Counted from the stretch's first letter, positions 27,119 through 36,820 are shown. The stretch is 64,000 bases of DNA from Bin5 sp965200685 (GCA_965200685.1 OZ241379.1:3782001-3846000), one strand, 5' to 3'. Program-made: numbers and translations. The notes: generated from the letters alone by a model not told the origin.

Positions 27119-28117
27119 GTGCAGTTTTCATCAGGACGAGACGAGGAAATCAAACGAACTGCTCGTATCTTAGAGATCATTCAAATCATTGCGATTCGAC
27201 CCCGACAGTATCGGGCAAAAGATCTGGCCCAACGCTTTGAAATTGGCGAAAGAATGATCAAGAAGGATTTACAAGTTATTCGTCACGGATTGCGGTTAGA
27301 TATATGTTCGTCAAGGCAAGGCTACTATTTTGGGGAAACGCCGCAACTGCCTACCGTTGCATATAGCTTTACAGAAGCACTTGCACTACTGCAAGCAGCT
27401 CAAGTATCCCGACAGGTAACAGGCATAAACTCCGCAGACTTGGCTGCTGCCGTAGCACGACTTGTAGATCTGTTTCCTCCAGAGTTCAAGAATCTCTTAC
27501 AAAAGGTATCGTATCGTCCTCGCATTACGGTGGCACGTGAACACAGACAGGAGATGCTTCGCTTGCTCAATCAAGGCTGGCTGGAGAGGCGTAAATTGGA
27601 TATCATCTACTCGACCGCTTCAAGGAAAGGGGCTATCAGCCAACGTATCATTCATCCATATCATATCATGCCCTATGTACGTTCTTGGCAACTGATCGCG
27701 TACTGCGAGAATCGCAACGATGTGATCATGTTCAAGGTAGATCGAATCCAAGAAGCGACTCTGCTAGACCAAACCTATGAGGTAGCGGATGACTTCAACC
27801 CGGAACAGTACATTGGCAATGTCTGGGGTGTAATGCGGGCAGAGGGCCAGGTGTCAGAGGAAATCGAACTTCACTTTTCGCCGGATGCCGGACGCTGGGT
27901 GGCCGAGGAGTTCTGGCACAGCAGCCAGCAAGTAGAACAACAACCGGACGGCAGCGTGCTCTTTCGCCTTACCATCCCCATCACGCCTGAGTTTGTGAAT
28001 TGGTTGCTCTACTACGGGAGCAAAGTAAAGGTGATGAAACCGTATCACTTGCGGACCACCGTAGCCACGCAGCATAGACAGGCTGCAGAGCAATATGTAC
28101 AGAAGGAGGTAACATAA
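27119..28117 (+). CDS. WYL-domain transcriptional regulator of CRISPR module 2
   Basis: A 332-residue regulator starting at GTG. The winged-helix N-terminus is clear: RTARILEIIQIIAIRPRQYRAKDLAQRFEIGERMIKKDLQVI, with recognition helix at about residues 42-58. The WYL domain follows (HPYHIMPYVRSWQLIAYCENRNDVIMFKVDRI), then a WCX-type C-terminus. It abuts the GTG of the next gene with no gap, so it is translationally linked to module 2. It is only distantly similar to the module 1 regulator, in keeping with independent origins of the two modules. The 174 bp upstream hold hairpin copy 1 and presumably the module 2 promoter. Confidence 0.88.
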   Translation: MQFSSGRDEEIKRTARILEIIQIIAIRPRQYRAKDLAQRFEIGERMIKKDLQVIRHGLRLDICSSRQGYYFGETPQLPTVAYSFTEALALLQAAQVSRQVTGINSADLAAAVARLVDLFPPEFKNLLQKVSYRPRITVAREHRQEMLRLLNQGWLERRKLDIIYSTASRKGAISQRIIHPYHIMPYVRSWQLIAYCENRNDVIMFKVDRIQEATLLDQTYEVADDFNPEQYIGNVWGVMRAEGQVSEEIELHFSPDAGRWVAEEFWHSSQQVEQQPDGSVLFRLTIPITPEFVNWLLYYGSKVKVMKPYHLRTTVATQHRQAAEQYVQKEVT

Positions 28118-29599
28118 GTGTTCAACTACGTTGGTCATCCTTATTATGATGTGGGCATCGCAACACTCGCAGCATTTGCCGGGAAAAAGGATCCACGGTT
28201 GTTGACTTCTCATGACTTGGAGAAAGCCGTAGATTATATGACACGGGAATATGTTCAACAACCCCTGCGCTCTTATCTAACAGTCGCATTTCCTAATTCG
28301 GGTTTTACGAATCCCGCCTTTTTCAAGCAGCCAGACCGCCAACAAGAGTATGCAAGGCGAGTTCTGCGTAGTTATGCAGAGGATATGCCGGTATTGAATG
28401 AACAGTGTGTCTTCACAGGCAAACCCGCTGTTGCTATAGCGTTTGGTGATAAGGAAGATCTACCTTTGGGACGAGCATTTCGTCAACATATCCCGCTTCT
28501 TACCGGAGAAAACTACATCAACTTTTATCCCTATGGGGACAATGGCCTGCCGGTATCCGGCCCAGCAATGCTGGCAATGCAGGCGTTGCCGCTGGGGTGT
28601 GCCAAATCGTCTGGCAGGATGCTGATGGTGCATTCTGATAATTCCGACATAACCTACCATTTTGCCAGCGAGTTCTTAAAGCAAAATCGGCAGACAGTGC
28701 AGGTTGCTCAACAAGCTAGCAGCAATAAAATGCCAGAGTCTCATCACAAGCACCATACCTTACTGATTGAAACGCTTTTGGAAGCGGAGAGTATGCGAGA
28801 TGCCTTGCAGGAAGATCGTCCGTTCACGATTACTGCCTATCACCTGAGCAACAGTGGGCAAGGTGCTGATCTTGATATTTACTTCCTACCCATGCAAGTG
28901 GTGGGATTTCTGCGGGTGATGGAGACAGCAAAGTTCAGGGATGCTTGGCACAACATTGTGCGAAAAGCCTGGGAAATGGAGCCGCCACGTAAGAGAAAAA
29001 AGCAAAATAAGGAAGAACCATTTCAACCTGCCCGCAACTGGCTTTATGAGGACCTCTTTGACCTGCCCGACAAGGCCAAACATTTCATTCGTACCTATTT
29101 CTTGCGTATTGCACTTAGATATGCTCGTGGCAAAACAGACCCGCGCCCGAACGATTCACTTGAGAATGAGGCCGACTTGGTTTCATGGGCAATCACTGCA
29201 CAGTTTCTACGGAGGATATTGAATATGGATCAACATCGAATAGAGCAAATTCGAGAGATGGGAGACCGACTAGCAAAGTATATTCGGGAAACGGATGATA
29301 AGTATGTGCTGACCAATTTTCGCACTCAACGCTATCACGTTTTTCGCACTACTCTTTTGCGTGCCAACTCAAAACAACTGAATAAGGGAGGCGGTCCACT
29401 GATTAAGTTCGATTCGTACATTGATGTTTTTGAACTAGCAGCGGGCGATTCGCACATAGGATGGAGGCTGGCTCGTGATTTGGTGTTTATCCGAATTATG
29501 GAGCAGCTATACTATTCTGGCTGGTTATCGCAAAATCAGGGAATTGTAGAAGAAGCGACTGAGTACCAGCCAGAAGAATCTCAAGAAGCCTTTAGCTAA
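28118..29599 (+). CDS. Cas8/Cst1-like large subunit, module 2 (type I-B, Tneap-like)
   Basis: A 493-residue protein with GTG start and a strong AGAAGGAGG site. The N-terminus NYVGHPYYDVGIATLAAFAG, the CVFTGKPAVAI segment (a variant of the CxxC/CxxTG metal-knuckle region) and LTGENYINFYPYGDNGLPVSGPAMLAMQALPLG match the Cst1/Cas8 family of type I-B Tneap-type systems. It is the likely Cascade large subunit that reads the PAM. The following Cst2-type cas7 and Cas5t support the assignment. The C-terminus is Gln/Glu-rich. Confidence 0.82.
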   Translation: MFNYVGHPYYDVGIATLAAFAGKKDPRLLTSHDLEKAVDYMTREYVQQPLRSYLTVAFPNSGFTNPAFFKQPDRQQEYARRVLRSYAEDMPVLNEQCVFTGKPAVAIAFGDKEDLPLGRAFRQHIPLLTGENYINFYPYGDNGLPVSGPAMLAMQALPLGCAKSSGRMLMVHSDNSDITYHFASEFLKQNRQTVQVAQQASSNKMPESHHKHHTLLIETLLEAESMRDALQEDRPFTITAYHLSNSGQGADLDIYFLPMQVVGFLRVMETAKFRDAWHNIVRKAWEMEPPRKRKKQNKEEPFQPARNWLYEDLFDLPDKAKHFIRTYFLRIALRYARGKTDPRPNDSLENEADLVSWAITAQFLRRILNMDQHRIEQIREMGDRLAKYIRETDDKYVLTNFRTQRYHVFRTTLLRANSKQLNKGGGPLIKFDSYIDVFELAAGDSHIGWRLARDLVFIRIMEQLYYSGWLSQNQGIVEEATEYQPEESQEAFS

Positions 29600-29616
29600 A
29601 CAAGGAGAAAGTGACA

Positions 29617-30729
29617 ATGAGCTTTGTAACAGGACTGATATTGATTGATGCACCTGCATCAGCGTTGAATAATAGAGGCAGTGTGCAAGATGAGTTGTAC
29701 GGGAATAAGGTAGCGGTCAAAGCGATTCGACATGGTGGCCGTACCTATCCTTACGTTTCAGCACAGGCATTTCGATATTGGTTACGAACAACGCTTGAAA
29801 GAGGTAACTATGGATGGAAAGCAGCCCCTATCTATCGTGAAGACAAAGTGGCGTATACAGATGCCAATCCTATCAAGTGGTGGGATGATGATCTATTTGG
29901 ATACATGCGTTCGCCGAAAACCGGTAATGCTGCCAAAAAACAACGAAAGGAGGATCCAGAATATCAGAAATTAACACCTCTAGAGATTGACAGAAGAGGC
30001 AACGAACAGACTATTACAAGAGTATCACCATTTCGTGTTAGTACTCTTGTCTCAATTGCACCAGCGCAAATTGTCGAAGATTGGGAATCCATGAGTCGGC
30101 TAGAGGGCGAGGCTGTTCCGTATTCTAATCAGTTCTATCGGGCTACATTGCAAGGACTGTTTTCTCTGGATCTGCATGCTAGTGGTACTTTCTCTTACCT
30201 TAACAAAACAGGTTATCGCAATCTGGATAGCGAACGCCAAGAACAAGCACGGCAAGAGCCACCACTAGAACATCTTGAATTAGAAAAGTCGTATAGACTG
30301 CCACTGGCAGCACGAATCACGAGAATCAGTGCCCTATTTGAAGGGTTGGCTCATTTAGAAGGCGGAGCCAAACAGACACTTCATTATACAGATGTAGCTC
30401 CAGCACTGCTCATTCTTGCAGTAACTAGGGGAGGCAATCATATCTTCGGGCATACTGTAGGGGCTGATTCATTGCGACTACCTGAATTGAAGATCGAAGC
30501 ACTACATGAGGCACTAACGGTCTACAAGAACGAGATCCTGTCTACAGTCTATGTGGGGTGGATAAAAGGGTTCTTGGATGAACAGCGGGGACAGCTAGAG
30601 AGCGCATTAGCGGAAGGTGGCATGCTTGAGCATCATAAAGCGAAGCTGGTTATAGACCATCCTCGGGTCGTATTATCGAAATTCATTGAGGATATAAGGA
30701 AGCCAGAAAACAGGCACTGGTTGGACTAA
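29617..30729 (+). CDS. cas7: Cas7 backbone subunit, Cst2/DevR family, module 2
   Basis: A 370-residue Cas7. ATG 29617 is preferred over GTG 29611 because of its spacing from AAGGAG. The start SFVTGLILIDAPASALNNRG and the segment YPYVSAQAFRYWLRTTLE are signatures of the type I-B Cst2/DevR family. A downstream RVSPFRVSTLVSI segment is also typical. It forms the crRNA-binding filament of module 2 Cascade. It is unrelated at sequence level to the module 1 Cas7 beyond the shared fold, so the two effectors are not recent duplicates. Confidence 0.9.
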   Translation: MSFVTGLILIDAPASALNNRGSVQDELYGNKVAVKAIRHGGRTYPYVSAQAFRYWLRTTLERGNYGWKAAPIYREDKVAYTDANPIKWWDDDLFGYMRSPKTGNAAKKQRKEDPEYQKLTPLEIDRRGNEQTITRVSPFRVSTLVSIAPAQIVEDWESMSRLEGEAVPYSNQFYRATLQGLFSLDLHASGTFSYLNKTGYRNLDSERQEQARQEPPLEHLELEKSYRLPLAARITRISALFEGLAHLEGGAKQTLHYTDVAPALLILAVTRGGNHIFGHTVGADSLRLPELKIEALHEALTVYKNEILSTVYVGWIKGFLDEQRGQLESALAEGGMLEHHKAKLVIDHPRVVLSKFIEDIRKPENRHWLD

Positions 30730-30740
30730 AGGGGGTGTTT

Positions 30741-31475
30741 ATGCAGGTTCTAAAAGTGGTGGCGGAAGGAGTAACCACGTCCTTTCGCTACCCACACTTC
30801 ATGCAACAGATTCATCCAACCTATGAGATGCCGCCGCCTTCCACAATCTACGGCCATATTTCCAGTGCTTTAGGGGAATGGTTCGACCCAACAGGCGTTG
30901 CGTTTGCCTATCAATTCACCTTTGAGGCCAAGGTGACCGATCTTGAACACATTATCATGCTGTTTCCGACGGGTGGTAAGCTGCCGGGTACGAAGATATC
31001 AAAAGTGCTGGAAGGAAAGATTAACCCGTTTAAGCGCGAGTTGCTCTTTCGGCCCAAACTCACTCTTTATATCAATCGTCCCGACTGGGAAGAAGCATTT
31101 CGTAGCCCTCGCTATGCCGTAGTATTGGGCCGTTCGCAAGATCTCTTCACCTATACCAATGTGGAAGTCATCGAACTGGAGCAGTCCGAACGAGCCTACT
31201 TTGAGCATACCCTTGCGCCACATGAGATGGCCCTACAATTTGGACGAGGGATCGCGATGCTCATGCCCCAATTCGTAGATTACCACAACAACCGGGCGCC
31301 ACTATTCAAACGATACTTGATTCTGCAGGATAGGGTACTTCTGCCTGATGAACAGCACATGCAATTCAGTCATGTTGCTGGTCCCTACTGGATTGACCCA
31401 ACGACACCTAAAGTCAAAGACGCACATTTAGGGCTGCCATTTCTTTCGTTTGTGGAAAAGGAGATGACGAGTTGA
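30741..31475 (+). CDS. cas5: Cas5t subunit, module 2
   Basis: A 244-residue Cas5 of the Cas5t type. ATG 30741 is used because AGGGGGT lies six bases upstream. Diagnostic features are the RAMP strand QVLKVVAEGVTTSFRYPHF and the motif PPPSTIYGHISSALGEW, the loop that holds the crRNA 5' handle. The middle GGKLPGTKISKVLEGK is a flexible basic loop. The stop overlaps the TTG start of cas3 by four bases (TTGA), so the two are translationally coupled. Confidence 0.88.
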   Translation: MQVLKVVAEGVTTSFRYPHFMQQIHPTYEMPPPSTIYGHISSALGEWFDPTGVAFAYQFTFEAKVTDLEHIIMLFPTGGKLPGTKISKVLEGKINPFKRELLFRPKLTLYINRPDWEEAFRSPRYAVVLGRSQDLFTYTNVEVIELEQSERAYFEHTLAPHEMALQFGRGIAMLMPQFVDYHNNRAPLFKRYLILQDRVLLPDEQHMQFSHVAGPYWIDPTTPKVKDAHLGLPFLSFVEKEMTS

Positions 31476-33817
31476 GTACACAGATATGCTGGCCAGATTG
31501 GATGGAGGAGACCCTGTGGGCTAAAAGCGCACAGAAAGGAGAGGGAGGAAAACCGGAAAGCCTAGCTCGCCACACCTACTTGGTACTTTCACGGCTGGCT
31601 GACTTCATCAAATTGCGTCCGAATCTTCCCTCTCAAATTGGTGTACCTCGTCTATGGCATATCCTCTACTGGGCTGCCTTTCTACATGATTTTGGTAAGG
31701 CTGCGGCCGGCTTCCAAAGCAGATTGCGCGGCGGCAAGAGATGGCCACACCGTCATGAAGTACTCTCACTTGTATTTGTTGATTGGCTCACGCAGGGATT
31801 CAGTGACGAAGAGCGGCTGTGGCTTGTAGCTGCCATCGTTTCTCATCATCGGGATGCGTCGGAGATTCAACGTCTTTATCCTCATATCTATGAGGACCAG
31901 ATCGTTGAACTGGTAGCGGAGCTCGAGGAGGAGACGCTGCATAGCTTGTGGTGCTGGTTGGATGCCTGCGGTAGTGCTTGGATCGATGAACTTAATTTAT
32001 CCACCTATGACATTGCCTCTGCGAAGATACGCAACCAGAGAGAAGCAGTCATCATGGTACAGAAGCAAGGGGCAACACGCATTCACCATTGGCTCAAACT
32101 CTATCGTCGCTTTGTACGAGACTTGCATGATGCAGATGCAGTCTATATCAATGGCACTCTTGCCCTACGAGGCTACATGATCAACTCTGACCACAGTGCC
32201 TCTGCACATGCCGGCTCATTGCCGCGTCTTGAAATTGAGATAGAAGATGTGATAGAGAAACGGAATCTAACGCAAGATCAGCTATTTGAGCATCAGAAGG
32301 AGGCTAGCAAAATAAAAGGTTCCGCCCTGCTCGTTGCCCCTACCGGCAGTGGCAAAACCGAAGCAGCTCTGCTATGGACGGCCAACCAACAAAATGTTGA
32401 TGATTCGCTGCCGCGCCTTTTTTATACTTTGCCCTACCAAGCCAGTATGAACGCTATGAAGCAGCGTCTGGACGAGACCTTTGGAGCGGACCGAGTCGGT
32501 CTCCAACATGGACGCAGCCTGTTGGCACTGTATCGACTACTATTGGAACGAGAAGATGATCCAAGAAAAGCAGCGCAGCAGGCCAGATGGCGACGCAACC
32601 TCAACAAACTGAACTACCCACCAGTACGCATCTTCAGCCCCTATCAAATGCTAAAAGGTATGTATCGATTAAAAGGATACGAGGCACTTCTTAGCGATTA
32701 TCATGGAGCAGCCTTTATCTTTGATGAGATACACGCTTACGAAGTCAAGAGGTTAGCACTCATCCTCAAGACCATCCAGTATTTGAAGCAAAATTTCAAC
32801 GCTCAATTCTTTATCATGTCAGCGACCTTTCCTTCGTTGGTCAGAAATTGGCTCATGGACATTTTAGATGGCCCCCATGAAATAAAGGCCAGCACATCTC
32901 TATTTGAACAGTTCAAACGCCACCAACTTATCCTATTAAAGGGCGAATTGACAACTGAAGAAGGAGTAAATCGGATAGAGTCGGATGCAAAGCAGGGCAA
33001 ATCCGTGCTAGTTGTCTGCAATTTAGTCAAACGGGCGCAGATGGTATACGAGGAATTGGCTACACGATTGAAGCAAACAGGGATACATGTTGAATTACTG
33101 CATGGTCGCTTTAACATGCGAGATCGCTCTGCGAAAGAAGCTATCATCCGTGATTCTAGCGGTTCAACCAGTAACAAGCGATGTCCAGTATTGTTGGTTG
33201 CCACACAGGTCGTGGAGGTAAGCCTTGATATCGATCTAGATACGATTTATACCGATCCAGCTCCGCTTGAAGCACTTGTACAACGCTTTGGTCGGATTAA
33301 TCGCCGACGAAAGCAGCCAGGGATAGCTCCGGTACATGTTTTCACCGCTCCAGATGATGGGCAAAAAATATATGACGAAGCATTAGTCAAGCGTACACTT
33401 TCTATCCTACGTAGCAATGATGGCCAAGCCATCCATGAAGGAAAAATCGCTGAATGGCTTGATCAGATTTACGCTGACGAAGTCGCAGAATGCTGGCAAC
33501 AGGAGTTCAACATTGCCGCTGCAGAGTTTGATGATATCTGCATCAAGACAATGCGAGCTTTTGATGCGGAGCAGACACTTGAGGAATTGTTTTATCAAGC
33601 CTTTGATGGAATTGAGGTGTTACCTGAAAAATTTTATGACGAATACCAGAGATATAAACAAGATGATCCGATTCGCGCCGGCGAGTTGCTTGTCCCTATC
33701 TCAATAGGTAGGTATCACGCCCTGAAGAATAGCGGACAATTGTATCCAAAAGAAAAACGTGAACCGTACATAGCGAAAGTTTCGTATAGCGGGGAGAAAG
33801 GGCTTACGTTTGATTAA
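31472..33817 (+). CDS. cas3: Cas3 with HD-helicase domain order, module 2
   Basis: A 781-residue Cas3 in the usual order. The N-terminal HD nuclease shows FLHDFGKAAAGF (about residue 70), HRHEVLSL and VSHHRDASE. The helicase has Walker A APTGSGKTEAAL (about 290), motif II DEIH (about 418), motif III MSATFP (about 448), VATQVVEVSLDID and QRFGRINRR. The TTG start overlaps cas5 and is supported by AAAGGAG. The catalytic residues look intact. Ten bases after the stop begins the second copy of the 83-bp repeat. Domain order and sequence differ from the module 1 Cas3. Confidence 0.93.
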   Translation: MSTQICWPDWMEETLWAKSAQKGEGGKPESLARHTYLVLSRLADFIKLRPNLPSQIGVPRLWHILYWAAFLHDFGKAAAGFQSRLRGGKRWPHRHEVLSLVFVDWLTQGFSDEERLWLVAAIVSHHRDASEIQRLYPHIYEDQIVELVAELEEETLHSLWCWLDACGSAWIDELNLSTYDIASAKIRNQREAVIMVQKQGATRIHHWLKLYRRFVRDLHDADAVYINGTLALRGYMINSDHSASAHAGSLPRLEIEIEDVIEKRNLTQDQLFEHQKEASKIKGSALLVAPTGSGKTEAALLWTANQQNVDDSLPRLFYTLPYQASMNAMKQRLDETFGADRVGLQHGRSLLALYRLLLEREDDPRKAAQQARWRRNLNKLNYPPVRIFSPYQMLKGMYRLKGYEALLSDYHGAAFIFDEIHAYEVKRLALILKTIQYLKQNFNAQFFIMSATFPSLVRNWLMDILDGPHEIKASTSLFEQFKRHQLILLKGELTTEEGVNRIESDAKQGKSVLVVCNLVKRAQMVYEELATRLKQTGIHVELLHGRFNMRDRSAKEAIIRDSSGSTSNKRCPVLLVATQVVEVSLDIDLDTIYTDPAPLEALVQRFGRINRRRKQPGIAPVHVFTAPDDGQKIYDEALVKRTLSILRSNDGQAIHEGKIAEWLDQIYADEVAECWQQEFNIAAAEFDDICIKTMRAFDAEQTLEELFYQAFDGIEVLPEKFYDEYQRYKQDDPIRAGELLVPISIGRYHALKNSGQLYPKEKREPYIAKVSYSGEKGLTFD

Positions 33818-33826
33818 TACTTTGCC

Positions 33827-33909
33827 GCCGAGGCTATACGCTGTATGAACGGTTTGCTGATCCTAAGTAGTTCATGGGCAAGGGGAGTAGGGAACGATTA
33901 CTACTCCCT
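33827..33909 (+). repeat. 83-bp direct repeat, copy 2 (cas5 remnant plus hairpin)
   Basis: It would encode GYTLYERFADPK and a stop in the cas5 frame, one Arg-to-Lys change from the intact gene, but has no upstream cas5. The hairpin (33883-33908, stem GGGAGTAG/CTACTCCC) lies between module 2 cas3 and the leftward gene at 33915 and may terminate both. Confidence 0.93.
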
Positions 33910-33914
33910 TTGTT

Positions 33915-34265
33915 TCAACTCACGACCCAACAAATCGGTTCAACAGCAGCGGTCAAGGCGTCCGTAGGTAGTTGCGCCAGCACATCCAAGTACCACCACC
34001 AATGTGCAGGTGTTACACCTGTTTCAGCCTCTCGCCAATGGGCCAGATCTGCAATGGACTGAATGGCTTGGTAAAACAAGGGGGCCTGTTGTAGCAACGT
34101 TTTATCTGCCTGCGCCAGCCGTATCTGCTGCTCAGCGGTCAGTTGATGTTCAATCCGATGCAGTTCACTGCGGGTCATAAGCATCTGTAAATGCTCCATG
34201 CCATTGACATCAGGAAAGCCAACATCTACTTCATAGGCAGATAAAAGTTTCTCAATAGCGGTCAT
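33915..34265 (-). CDS. Small protein of unknown function inside the cas locus
   Basis: A 116-residue soluble helical protein, the only gene on the minus strand between module 1 and the array. The sequence has a Leu/Gln-rich centre (LHRIEHQLTAEQQIRLAQADKTLL) and the C-terminal region AHWWWYLDVLAQLPTDAL. AGGAGA precedes the ATG. I do not recognise the family. Its position between the effector and adaptation modules could mean a regulator or anti-CRISPR-like function, or simply a passenger. No evidence decides this. Confidence 0.65.
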   Translation of the reverse strand: MTAIEKLLSAYEVDVGFPDVNGMEHLQMLMTRSELHRIEHQLTAEQQIRLAQADKTLLQQAPLFYQAIQSIADLAHWREAETGVTPAHWWWYLDVLAQLPTDALTAAVEPICWVVS

Positions 34266-34465
34266 GATAGGACATCTCCTAATGTGCCAAGTCTATCAAA
34301 TCTCTCTAAATACGAATCAGGATACTCAACCATGAATGCGGTCTCCAGAACACCATCTAGCCGAACATGGTCAGCCAAATGATAACCTCCTACGGTCATT
34401 CTATGGATAATCATGACAGGCTGAAACGAAAGATTATATATAATAGCTCAACAGAGAGGTACTGT

Positions 34466-35491
34466 ATGAAACCGCAACTAGAAGTCCCCCTCACTATCCA
34501 CCACCTGACCTTTCACTGCCGGGCAGAGGAGCCGATCCTCTGGTATCCGTTCAAAGGGAGCGCGGTACGGGGCGCGTTTGCCGGCGTACTACGGCACACC
34601 TTTTGCCCGGAGTGGCGGGGGACAGACAAACAAGCGAGCATTGCAACCGCAAGACTGCATACGCAGGTATGCCCGGTCTGCCAACTACTGGCAAAGCCGA
34701 AGGAGGAAGAATTCAGTGGGGATCTGCGGCGACCCTACGCCATTCGCCCACCCCTTGACACCCGTACCCGCTACGAAGCCGGAGATCCTTTCGCCTTCAC
34801 TGTAACCCTATTCGGCAACTACCTAGACTATCTGCCCTACCTGGCTCTGGGCGTAGAGGGGATGGGGGCCACTGGTATCGGCTCCAAGAATGGCCAAGGC
34901 CGACGAGGCCGCTTCTCCGTCGAGTCGATCACATCCACAAACTCCTTAACAAAAGCGACCGCGCTACTGATGAAGCCAAAGGAACGTATGGTAGAAGCAG
35001 TAACCGCACCTGTAGACAATACACACATCATCGCCGCCGCTGAAGAGCTGGCAGCCCAATTGGAGGAAAAGGGCAACCGGCTAATACTCAACTTTGCCAC
35101 CCCCACCCGCCTCATCAAACGTCGAGGCAAAATCGAGACACCTGAACCTTTCCAGTTCATCAAACACGCAGTCCGACGAGTGCTGGACTTGAGTACCCAG
35201 TACGGCGCGGGTAGACCGACCATCGGCGGCCAATTAGACCTCAAACGGGATGTTTTCCCGTATGCCGATGCCGTCACATTGATCAAGGATGAAACTCGTT
35301 GGTGGGATGTGAGCGGTTACTCAGGACGCATGCAACAGCAACAGCAACTGGGCGGCTTTGTCGGCAGTGCTACCTACACTGCCCCGGACTGGCGACCACT
35401 ATTGCCTTGGCTACTCTGGGCCACCCAGGTGCAGGTCGGGAAAAATACAGTAAAAGGGTGTGGCGTAATAACGGGTACATGGAGGGAATAA
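34466..35491 (+). CDS. cas6: Cas6 pre-crRNA endoribonuclease
   Basis: A 341-residue RAMP-fold RNase that cuts the repeat transcript to release crRNAs. ATG 34466 is chosen for its AGAGAGG site; the frame opens 33 codons earlier. Evidence: the N-terminal HHLTFHCRAEEPILWYPFKGSAVRGAF, a CPVCQ knuckle, LGVEGMGATGIGSKNGQGRRGRF, and a C-terminal glycine-rich loop VGKNTVKGCGVITG, a Cas6 hallmark. A His in TIHH near the N-terminus may be catalytic. It is the only Cas6 in the locus, so it must serve both effectors. It leads the cas6-cas1-cas2-cas4 operon. Confidence 0.88.
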   Translation: MKPQLEVPLTIHHLTFHCRAEEPILWYPFKGSAVRGAFAGVLRHTFCPEWRGTDKQASIATARLHTQVCPVCQLLAKPKEEEFSGDLRRPYAIRPPLDTRTRYEAGDPFAFTVTLFGNYLDYLPYLALGVEGMGATGIGSKNGQGRRGRFSVESITSTNSLTKATALLMKPKERMVEAVTAPVDNTHIIAAAEELAAQLEEKGNRLILNFATPTRLIKRRGKIETPEPFQFIKHAVRRVLDLSTQYGAGRPTIGGQLDLKRDVFPYADAVTLIKDETRWWDVSGYSGRMQQQQQLGGFVGSATYTAPDWRPLLPWLLWATQVQVGKNTVKGCGVITGTWRE

Positions 35492-35492
35492 G

Positions 35493-36542
35493 ATGCCCAT
35501 CATTCAACATCTGATCGTTGATGAATTCGGCAGTTTTATCGCCAAAAAGAACGGACGTCTGCGAGTAACCTGCCAGGGAGAGAAACGGTGCGACGCGCCG
35601 CTGATGCATCTGGAGACAGTTCTGATCACTGGACGGGGTGTGAGCCTCAGCAGCGATGTGGTAGCAGCCTGTGCTACGGAGGGAGTGCCCATTCACTTTC
35701 TGGACAGCCGTGGCAAACCGGTCGGCAGCTTCTACAGTGCCGGGTTGGCCGCAACCGTCCAGACCCGGCGGGCGCAGCTTCAGGCCCGCGAAGACAGCCG
35801 AGGCCTGCACATCGCTCTGACCGTAGCAGAAGGCAAATTACGCAATCAGATCAACCTGCTCAAATACATGGCGAAGTACCGCAAGGCCAATCAGCCAGAG
35901 CAATACAAGGAAGTACGCCTACTGACGGACGAAGTGCTCGATCATGTCGCCGAATTGGACCGGCTGCGCGCGGAGACACTCCAGCCCCCGGGTGGCTATG
36001 TTGTGGACGATGTACGTGGGCAGATTCTCTCTATTGAGGGCCGAGGATCCCAGAAATATTGGCAGGCCATTGGCAAACTGCTCTTGGCAGACGTACATTG
36101 GCCGGGACGACGTACCCAAGGTGCTCGTGATCCATTGAACAGCTCCTTGAACTACGGCTACGGTATCTTGTATAGCCAAATAGAACGGGCACTGGTGCTT
36201 GCCGGGTTAGACCCCTACGCCGGCTTTCTCCATACAGACCGTCCCGGCAAGACAGCACTGGTCTACGACATGGTAGAGGAGTTCCGTCAGACGGTTGTGG
36301 ACCGCACAGTGATGGCTGTTTTCAACCGAGGCATGTCCATAGAACTGGATAGCCGGGGACAATTGACAGAAAAAAGTCGCAAATCCTTAGCAGAGAAGGT
36401 TCTCGCCCGCATGGAAGCCCAGGAGCGTTATGCTGACAAACGTCATCCCCTACGTAACATCATTCAGATGCAGGCCCGACATTTGGCCGCCTACCTGCGA
36501 GGCGAGCGGGATTCATATCTACCTTTTGTTTCAAGCTGGTAA
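35493..36542 (+). CDS. cas1: Cas1 integrase
   Basis: A 349-residue Cas1, the metal-dependent integrase that inserts new spacers at the leader end. The likely metal ligands are the Glu in SIEGRGSQKYW (about residue 183), the His in GFLHTDRPGK (about 247) and the Glu in MVEEFR (about 259). The N-terminal beta domain (LITGRGVSLSSDVVAACATEGVPIHFLD) is typical. One base separates it from cas6. It is the only Cas1 for two effector modules. Confidence 0.96.
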   Translation: MPIIQHLIVDEFGSFIAKKNGRLRVTCQGEKRCDAPLMHLETVLITGRGVSLSSDVVAACATEGVPIHFLDSRGKPVGSFYSAGLAATVQTRRAQLQAREDSRGLHIALTVAEGKLRNQINLLKYMAKYRKANQPEQYKEVRLLTDEVLDHVAELDRLRAETLQPPGGYVVDDVRGQILSIEGRGSQKYWQAIGKLLLADVHWPGRRTQGARDPLNSSLNYGYGILYSQIERALVLAGLDPYAGFLHTDRPGKTALVYDMVEEFRQTVVDRTVMAVFNRGMSIELDSRGQLTEKSRKSLAEKVLARMEAQERYADKRHPLRNIIQMQARHLAAYLRGERDSYLPFVSSW

Positions 36543-36560
36543 ACGGAGAACACCGAAGAG

Positions 36561-36818
36561 ATGCGTTGCTTACTGATCTACGACATCCCAGATGACCGAG
36601 TACGTACCAAAATCTCCGATTTTTGCCTAGACTATGGCTTGGACCGGGTGCAGTACAGTGCATTCCTAGGCCGATTGAGCACCAACCACCAAGAGGAACT
36701 GATGCTGAAAATCGAACAGAAGATCGGAAAAGTCGCGGCACGAGTACACCTGTTCCCCCTGTGCAAAGAGGATTGGCGTAAGCGTATGGTTGTTGAACAG
36801 GGAATGGAGGAGAGTTAG
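36561..36818 (+). CDS. cas2: Cas2 adaptation protein
   Basis: An 85-residue ferredoxin-fold Cas2 that bridges two Cas1 dimers in the spacer-integration complex. The start MRCLLIYDIPDDRVRTKISD carries the conserved Asp after the first strand, and GLDRVQYSAFLGRL is the second signature. It ends 2 bp before cas4. Confidence 0.95.
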   Translation: MRCLLIYDIPDDRVRTKISDFCLDYGLDRVQYSAFLGRLSTNHQEELMLKIEQKIGKVAARVHLFPLCKEDWRKRMVVEQGMEES

Positions 36819-36820
36819 AT

